From: Apostichopus parvimensis
Lineage: Eukaryota; Echinodermata; Holothuroidea; Aspidochirotida; Stichopodidae
NCBI GenBank assembly: GCA_000934455.1
Contig: KN885339.1
Location: 31,592 to 74,597, forward strand
DNA length: 43,006 bases
Reading direction: 5' to 3'
Both the position numbers and the translations under genes were made by a program. The notes beneath the pieces are model-generated. The model searched no databases. It was not told the origin of the DNA and was given only the letters and a program-made list of their open reading frames with translations. The first letter of the stretch is position 1, and every line of letters begins with the position of its first letter. Positions 21,901 to 30,900 of this stretch are shown here, one piece after another.

Positions 21901-24900
21901 GTATACATTAGAGAGCATGAATAACATGCTAATTGTGTGACAAGTTTACAAAAAATGAGTAATGTTTACAACTTATATGCACAAGTACACTACTGATGCA
22001 AGTGAACCGCTGGTGCGTGCAGACAATAAATTGGCTACGTATACTGTGCACCACGTTTTGCCTGCAACTTTTTAACTGTAAGCCGTCGTCTTGTGCATAC
22101 ATTCTAGTCTTTTATACATTACAGCTTCACTTTCAAAAGTTGCTTTAAACTACAAAGTAGAGAGGGAATACTAACTAAAAATAACAGCGTTCAAATGGAA
22201 TTTCCATCAAAAGTTTGTATGTTGATTATTTTTTCCCCAATAAATTAAGTGAATATAGGTGACACCCAGGTGTGTCTACTTCTAAAACCAAATGCCAATA
22301 CATTTTTACCTCTTCTTAGACACTCACCTGGTCTGCATAGGTGCTTACGTATTCACTCCATTAGTGCACACTTACCAGGTGTATGTCTAGGATAATGAGC
22401 ATTCTTTTTTGGTGCTAACTTTACTTAGATGCAGGTCAGCGTGGACAAAACTAGCCAAATTCAACCATTTGTTCAACTCCACTTGAAAACTCACCTGAAG
22501 GCAGTTCTCTAAAAAGAATTTTATGGCTTTCTGGAGATAACAGAATGTTTTTCACCTGAAGGAAAAATGAAACATTATATGAATAATGAAAACTACATGT
22601 AAGAATGTTTTACATACAATAGTGCAGACTATTTGTAACACCCATGTGAATGATTAGTTTTAAACTGGCAATATAATTTAAAATGAATGTAAAAATTGAG
22701 ATAAACAGACATGGAACAGCACTCAATAAATGTGTGAAATCCCAAGTAAAGGGAATGTTGATGACCAAATACCCATCACTTATGGATTATATAATAGGTA
22801 CCTAAGATACGCACAAAACAAAGTTTCTAATAACTGTTGTCCTGTGTATATAATAAAACCCCGGGTGATATGTTAATTTTTTCAGCATTGTACTGCATAC
22901 TGAGTTACTCATTTATTACAAAGCAACACCAGGGAGTTAACAAAAGTTGAAAAACCGTAACAAAATAAGAAAATGAACTACACAATGATCACTGGAGGGA
23001 CTGAAACAGATAACACTTGAATAACAGACTACATTCAAGTAAATTCAATTGTCATCCACCATGAATATTACAAAAATAAGGATCCATAAGAGAACATGCC
23101 AAGGAATATAATTCAGTCACAGTACAGGTTGACATTATTCAGTGAGCCTGAAACAGTTGCAAGACTTCCAACAGACATGACATTACTAAGTTAAGAAAAT
23201 TATCGGAAGAGAGAAAGATGCCACTTATTCTTATGTAATGAAAAGACATATGAGAACAAAAACAGCTGGAAGACAATCAGTAGACATAACTCACCTTTGA
23301 TTGGAGGATAAGGGCTATCTGGTTCTTTTCATGTTGTGATACTGTTAACTTCACATCAACCATGTCAGTATGTCCATCGTTGTTTCTTTTAAGTCTGAAC
23401 TGATGAGAGACTCTACTGGCAGCACAGAGGTGATCAATGTCTACATGCTAATGGATAAAATATATTGAATATCAATTATACTGAGAATGAGAATATTTGA
23501 TATGTATTCAAAGAAAAAATGCCACATACATATGAAAGAATTAAAGGTAAAAAAAGGGTTAGGAACCTCAAGACATCTGGCTATGTAAAGATCGTTGGAC
23601 TTCATGGGCAGCATGGTGAAGATGACACTTTCTATTGTAATAAATAATTATATAACAACATTCAGCTTTATTTTGTACCGAAAGATAGTCGAGCCATGGA
23701 TGTTCCTGTGATTATAGATGTATGCCGGCTTATATCAATCCTTTTTTTTTCGAAGAGTGTTCAGAGAATTACTAGGAAGGCATGTATTTGTCTCACTCAT
23801 TCCTGCTCACAGGACAGCCACCTAATCAAAATCCCACTTCAGCAACTGAGAGTTTGCCACATCATCTGTGCACTACCTCAAGAAACAAAAGGAGGTGAAT
23901 TATGACAACCCATGCATTATCCAACCCTCACAAGTTTCTGCTCAAACTTGACTGGCAACCAGATGTTTTGCATAGTTTTTGGTCCCTGCTGAGTTTGCAT
24001 AACCATAAAGTAGTAGTTACAGGCCCCAAATTCTAACCACTACAACAATTTGATCCAATTAGGTAACCAATCCTTATAAACAAGTCTTATATGTTATTTT
24101 AGGAGACAACTGTTAATACCATTGGTGATTACAAACCTTTGTTGATTCTTTCTTCATCATATGGTAACTATCTACGGGCAACGACATCATCAGATCAATG
24201 TAAGAATCATAATCTCTGCCGTCATTTAATGTCCGGGTAACTTGAAATGTTGTATAGTTTCCTAGACTCAGTTTGGACTGGTGGTCCTCTAACAGCAACT
24301 AAACCATAAGAACACAGGGAAGTAAATGAAAAAAAAGCTGAGTCAATTATGAAATTTGTTGTGCTTCACAATTCTTCACCAATACTGCTATAACAAGTAA
24401 CATCAGCTTATGTTCCCTATATGAATAAAATTACCAATTAATGTTGCTTGTTTCTTTCAGATCCACTTAATCCTTGATGCAAATTAAGCATAAACGTTTG
24501 TATATCAAATTAAACAATGTTTTATTGTATATGTGCTCTTATGAATCAATACATTATATCACACAAAAGCACTCTTAACCAATCACATCATAATTTGCGA
24601 GAAAACCATGATAACATTTATTATACAAATCTTGAAAGAAACGAAGATTCCCATTATCTGACTTACATATCACGTCACCTAGCAGAATTTATTTCACACT
24701 GCTACATATATCACCATGGTAACAGGAGATTATCCTCACCTTGTACTCTTCATCACTGTCCTTACAGAAACAAACAGTTATTAAGACATCATCTTTGGCA
24801 TTTAGTATCCCGTCAATAAATGGAACAATACGGAATATATGCTTTTGTTCCGTTTCTTGGCTGACTAAATTAACAAAGACGTAGCTCAGGATGTTAATAT

Positions 24901-27900
24901 CAAGACTGATCATCTCCGGTTCCAGCCTCCAATGAACACATTTCTCTTCAGTCCAAGTGATTTCACCTATAATAAGTAGAATTAAACAAAATATATTACT
25001 TGGTAATCTTAACTACAGTAAATATTAAGAGCTTATTAAGTAAGATATTGTTTACCGTACCTATATTCAGTATTCAACTAATTTAACTTCTCCTGGTACA
25101 TTCATGAAATGCATTTAACGTGGTCTTTGGTCACAAACTTACCTTCTTGTAAACTTTCTTCATCTTTCAGACCAGTGAAGATAATAACATCATGTCGATC
25201 TGGCTCAGGGATAATAGCCGAGTGAGGCATAATCAGCTGGGCTGGTTTGTTGAGGGCGAGTCCTTCTGGCTCTAGTTTTATCAGGGGTGTCATTCTGCCT
25301 CTACGAGCACTTCCAGGGAGGTGTATGTCAGAATCATAAATCACTTTAACAGATATAACACCTTCACAGGATAAAGCGTCTTCAGGAATAGTCAGATGTA
25401 CCCCCATGATGCTAATAGTTCCACCTTCACACGTTATCCTGTGTTCAATGTATGCTTTTGAACCTTTTCTTTGTTTTGGTAGATTTTCTATCTCTGGCAA
25501 ACTCTCCTTACTATGGTCATAATATTCATCTCTTTCTTCAGAAGCTTGTGATGAAGTTGATCCATCATCAGGGTCAGATTTGACATTTTCAACTAAAAAT
25601 AGAATAATAGAAACACAATCACTAGTAACTGAAGCTTCGATATAGAAAACCATCATGCAAAAATGCATTGTAGTTTCGATGATGTAACATGAGCAGTTTT
25701 CTTCATGAATCTGACATAATGTATAGTGAGGGTATACAACATATTTGATCGTAGTGAAACTATATGAAGCAGTGTGTTGTGACAAAACAATAAATTCACA
25801 ATAACACAGGCTGTCCTGAAATGACCATTGACCTGAACAACAGGCTTCTTGTACTAAATGTGATAGAGACATCAACATACTAAATATTGCATCTGTCCTT
25901 GTTGAAATATTGTGTAAATCATGGTTTTCACAATGTTACTCCAGGTGAACTGAAACGACCCTTGACCTCTGCCCACAACATTAGGCTTCTTGTACTCAAT
26001 GTGGTACAATTACATACCAACAAAATGCGACCTGTCCAGCTTCCCTTGTAATATTATGTTAAGGAATACGTGTTAGTGGAAAGAGACAGGTAAGAGGGGA
26101 GTGAAGTACATGTTGGGCATTTGTTGATTTCGAATGACCTTTGGCCTTGTCCAAAAGCAATAATAGGCTCCTTAAATTTGATATGTAAATCTACAAACCA
26201 AATATGAGATTTCTACAAGGTTTTCTTCTACAATATCATGTAGAAGGCTTTCACGATTTAACCTGTTGTTTTACCTGTTGATCTTTGATTTCCACCAAAA
26301 TCAAAAGGCTTCTTTTGCTTAATGTCATACACCTTCATATCAAATATGAGGTCTTCCCATACTTCCCTTCTTCAAATATCATGTTTAAAAGTTGCTCACA
26401 ATTTGAACCCTGGTAACCCTAAAAGACTTTTGACCTCTACAAAGAACAATATGCTTCTTGTACTCAATATGGTACTTCCACAAACCAAACACGAAATGGT
26501 CCGACATTTCCTTCTTGATATATCGTGTTTACAAGCTGGGCGTTACAAACGCACATACGCCGCCATGTAATGCAAAGGTTACGACTATCATCATTTGCCA
26601 TACTGAGCCACATTAATAAAACGTTCTTCAACAATACAAAAGCCTTGCAATTGACTTATGAAAGAGGTGTTATAGAAGGAATCCTAATAAAAGGTATAAT
26701 AGTTATGAATTTGACCAGTGGCAGCAGACAATCAAAATATTGCGGGTGTATCAAAAGAATAATGTATGGTGTTCGACAGTGACCAGATAGCTTAAATGGA
26801 TCCTTGAAGTATTGGCTAACCATTTGGACCTAAACTAAAGAGAAGTTTGGTATTTTATCTTGTTTACGATAAAGAAAGTAACTTAATGACAACATATAAT
26901 TGGTCAAAAGATTCTCTTGTAATCACTTATACCATACATGCACCGTTATAATTAGTAATTTTAATTGACACATTGCCTGAAAGCTCAATATCAACCCCCG
27001 ACTCACACACATTTGTAGAGTTTTAACTGTACTGTACTTTTTTTGTTTTATGTATTCTTATTGCATCCTTCCATTCGTTCTTACCTGGCCAGTCAAGTAG
27101 TTCTGGTGATTGTTTTTCTTCAAACTGAAAGGAGTCAACTTTATACTGATATGGAGATAAAAGGTATTCATTTGTTTTGTTTAGCTGAATATAAACCAAA
27201 CCCTTTTGTAGGTTAGTCACATCGTACATGTTGATGATGTTTCGTGTTTTCATGAAGTTAATCAGAGTGATTCCTGGAGTCTCTATCAGAGAAACCCGGC
27301 GTAGCATATCAGTTTCTGACGGTGGTAGACCAAACAGTGTTGCTAATTTCAGAGTGCTGTCTAGAGTAAGATCTTCAGCAACTTTGACCATTAATCTGCC
27401 GTAATCAGCTGAAATGTACATAAAAGTAACGGGGGAAAATAGTTAAAGATAACACTCAGCACAGCCTACCAATTGATAACACTGAATATTAAGTAATGCA
27501 TGAGATCACATTTTACAATTATTTCATTTGATTATTAGATTGCTTTGTATCTCATTAACCTATAACAACAAAGTACATTTCTTTAAAATCAATTCAATAG
27601 CAGAAGAAGATATAATTAATGTGGAATATGAAGAAATATGATTCCTTTTGGAAGTAATGTTGATGTAACTGCTTATCTACACAACAAGCATATGTGTTAC
27701 CAGAGCAACTTTAACTGTCACTTTTTAGATGAAAATTGATTTCAAAATCATAAATATACTCTTCAGCTTATAGGAGGGTGTGATCTACGTCACTTGATGA
27801 CAGAAAAGTAGAAACATTATAAAGGGGAATTTTATGAGCTTTTAATTTATACAATATTTCACAAGAAAGACATTGCCAGTGTTTATATGCTATATGTTAT

Positions 27901-30900
27901 TTGCTTGTTGACCCCGGCGATATGTATATAAATCTATACGTCACACTATACACTCAGAAAACATACCAATCATCAGGGTCTTGTGATGTGCCCACATCGC
28001 TACTAACCATGTATGTTGTTTTAACACTTTGTCATTTCGAAATTATAGGAGTTTTGTATTCAACAGAACGCACCTTTAACAGGCATTAACTGTACTTTTA
28101 ATATTAATTTAAATATTAATGTTGAAATTTATTTTCTCTGTGTCAGAAAATGCTTGATCTGTAACTAGCAACTAGCAACTTAGCAATTGGAAATTTGCAA
28201 TAATTTTGATAAGTGCATCACTAAGCTAAATTGCTGGGTTGACCAAGTTTTTCTCAGGACTGTGACAGTTATCCAATGATGACATTAGTTGTAGAAGATA
28301 TACATTTATACAATATATATGATAACAGTTAGAAATATTACCATGGAGCACATCACATGACCCTCCATGGTTGTGATGTTTCTTTTTTAAACATCTCCTA
28401 ATTGACATGTTGAAGAGCTCTAGCCTTCCTTAATATGGCTATGATCGACTCTCAAATGAACTTAGTATAATTGCTATAAATTTGTTTCAGTTATACAACA
28501 GTAACCTAGATGCGATATTTTGTTTTTATTCGATAGTGATCACACAACTACCAGAGGAGTAGTGCAAAATTTGAAGTTTTGACAGTGTATTCTCTCTCTC
28601 TCTCTCTGTCTTATTCCTACATCTCCCCTGAATATTTAAGACAGACAGACAAACTGATATACTGAAACACTGTACTACCTGCTTGATATTTACATTGAGC
28701 AGCAGTAATTATCTTTTCATTGTGATCCTAACCTGCCAAAGTTGATTCCGGTGATACATCTGGAGCTTCACATTCTTCAAGTAGGGTTTCTTCCGCTGTA
28801 ACAGATGCATATGAAGCCTGAAAATAAACAACATAGAAAGATATCTGATGTGGTGTACTGAAACTTTAAACCAGACGGAAACCCCTCCCAGAGGTTACTT
28901 GCCTTTAAATACATTACATATGACTGTTGACTTCCACCCAAAATGATAGGCTTTTTTTCACTCACTATAAGGAAAACACGTGCTTGTAGGAGCTATGTCA
29001 TGTAACATATTTTGATAAATCATGTTTACAAGATTGTTTGTGAGGCTTTCCAGAATAAAACCTTTAATAACCCCAAATTACCATTGACCTACACCCAAAC
29101 CAATATGTTTATTTAACTAATTGTGGGGAAGCCACATGTCAAATATGACAACTGTAGAGGTTACCGATCTTGAGATATTGTGTTTACAAGCTAGGGGGTC
29201 ACATACACACAGCACACCTGTGGGCACACATGCAAACACACCAAAATGATCCTGTTTCCTTTCTTATTATGTCTTCATAATGTCTTCAGCTGATATAACT
29301 AACTGATTTTAGCATAGGTGAATGTACTCATACCCACTTCACACTACATCATGGATCGGGGCTACAGGTACATCCGGCATGATCCCTTTACTGATCCAGC
29401 TTGATCCAGAATGTTATGTAGCTATCTGTGACAACCCGTACCGATCCGTAGCGGCCTTCAGATACGTAGACAAGTATTGAACTTGTTTCAAACAAATATA
29501 TGAGTCTATCCCACGGATCGAAAACCCTGTAGATAACCCTTAGACGACATGTAGCAACCCCTTTGTAGTGAACCTAGTAAGCCGTGATCACGTGATCTGT
29601 TGGTACATACAGGTACGTATTGGTTCATGTGGAAACGAATCGCGCCAAGTATTGGTACGAATGCACTACGGCTTGATACAACTTGTTACGGGTTGGAACA
29701 TGTTGTGTCGGCTTGGCCATTACCCGTAATTGATACGTAACACCTCGTAGAAAGCCGTAGTGGAACCCGTAAGTTATATGTACGTACATATACGGGATAT
29801 ACCAAAAAAGCTATTTGTAAAAATCCTTATCAACCCATAACAACATCGTAGTAACCCATACTAGACCCATATCAACCCGTCCTGGATACGCATTATCGCC
29901 TTGCGCTACGGATCGTTTCAAACCGTCACCCGATCTGCAAAAATATGAAAGGGATTTTACCAATTCTTGCTGATTCAAGGATTTCCTAGTATGCTTTAAG
30001 ACCTCTTGTAAGGCCATGGATTCAATGGCATATTCCAGTTGAGACTTTACAAGTTCATCTTTTGTAGCTCTCAGACTTGATTTAGCCTCTTCCAGCTCCT
30101 GTTATACAGTGAAAGAGACAAAAAGGATGCATCTCCCAGTGGTTACTTGCCATGTTGTAAATTAATTCTAGCAATGATGTATCTCATGTCTGAAGGGAAT
30201 ATATTCTTCAAGTTGACAAGTTTCTTCACATTTATTTTCAGGCAGGTTGAACTGATAATATTTTGATCTTAACTTAGGGATGTGACTACTGCACATGAAC
30301 TACCTGCCTCAGAGAAGTCACATGTTCAAAGTAAATAAATGCAGCGATCTGGACCTAACTTCCAAAAGGAACTTCCAGGAACGATTGCCGAACAACTGTC
30401 CTAGATTAATGAATGTAGGCGTATCACATTGAATGACAGACGTTCAATCATATCAATTTATTTGATTATTTTTTTGTTTTGTTGGTCAATAAGTCCCATG
30501 ATTTGCTATAATCTACTACATAGAGTGCAATAGCATATGCAGCATTCCCGTGTTTAGTTTTGCTAGTTAACTTAAACTCCACTTGTTACCAATCAATAAC
30601 AACAAAACTTTAGTTTAATAGAGAACTTCCACATTTACAAAGCATACCACCATGCATTGCAAACTCTCTGAAAGAGACTTCTAGAGATAAAGGGAATACA
30701 TATGTTTACCTGTGGGAAACAGAAAGACGTGTAGACTAAGTGTAGCACTTAAAGATTAAAATACAATAGGGATATTGTACTTGCGAATTTAAAAGTATCA
30801 TGCCTAGATTGATCTTTTTCAAATTTCCTCTTCTTGATTGTCTCACCTTTACATGTTTTCAATGACCTCGTTTAATCTCAAATGACCTTCGACCTGTATT

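Noticed and set aside
24517-24819. 100-codon plus-strand open frame
   Set aside because: It overlaps the UPA exon on the minus strand and is His/Tyr-rich antisense noise.
25593-25878. N-terminal extension of the open frame that holds the first ZU5
   Set aside because: A strong acceptor at 25593-25594 with matching phase shows that the exon starts at 25592; the extension is intron read-through with Cys/His/Tyr-rich composition.
28590-28612. (TC)n tract in an intron as a regulatory pyrimidine tract
   Set aside because: It lies on the wrong strand for the minus-strand gene's acceptors and is an ordinary microsatellite.
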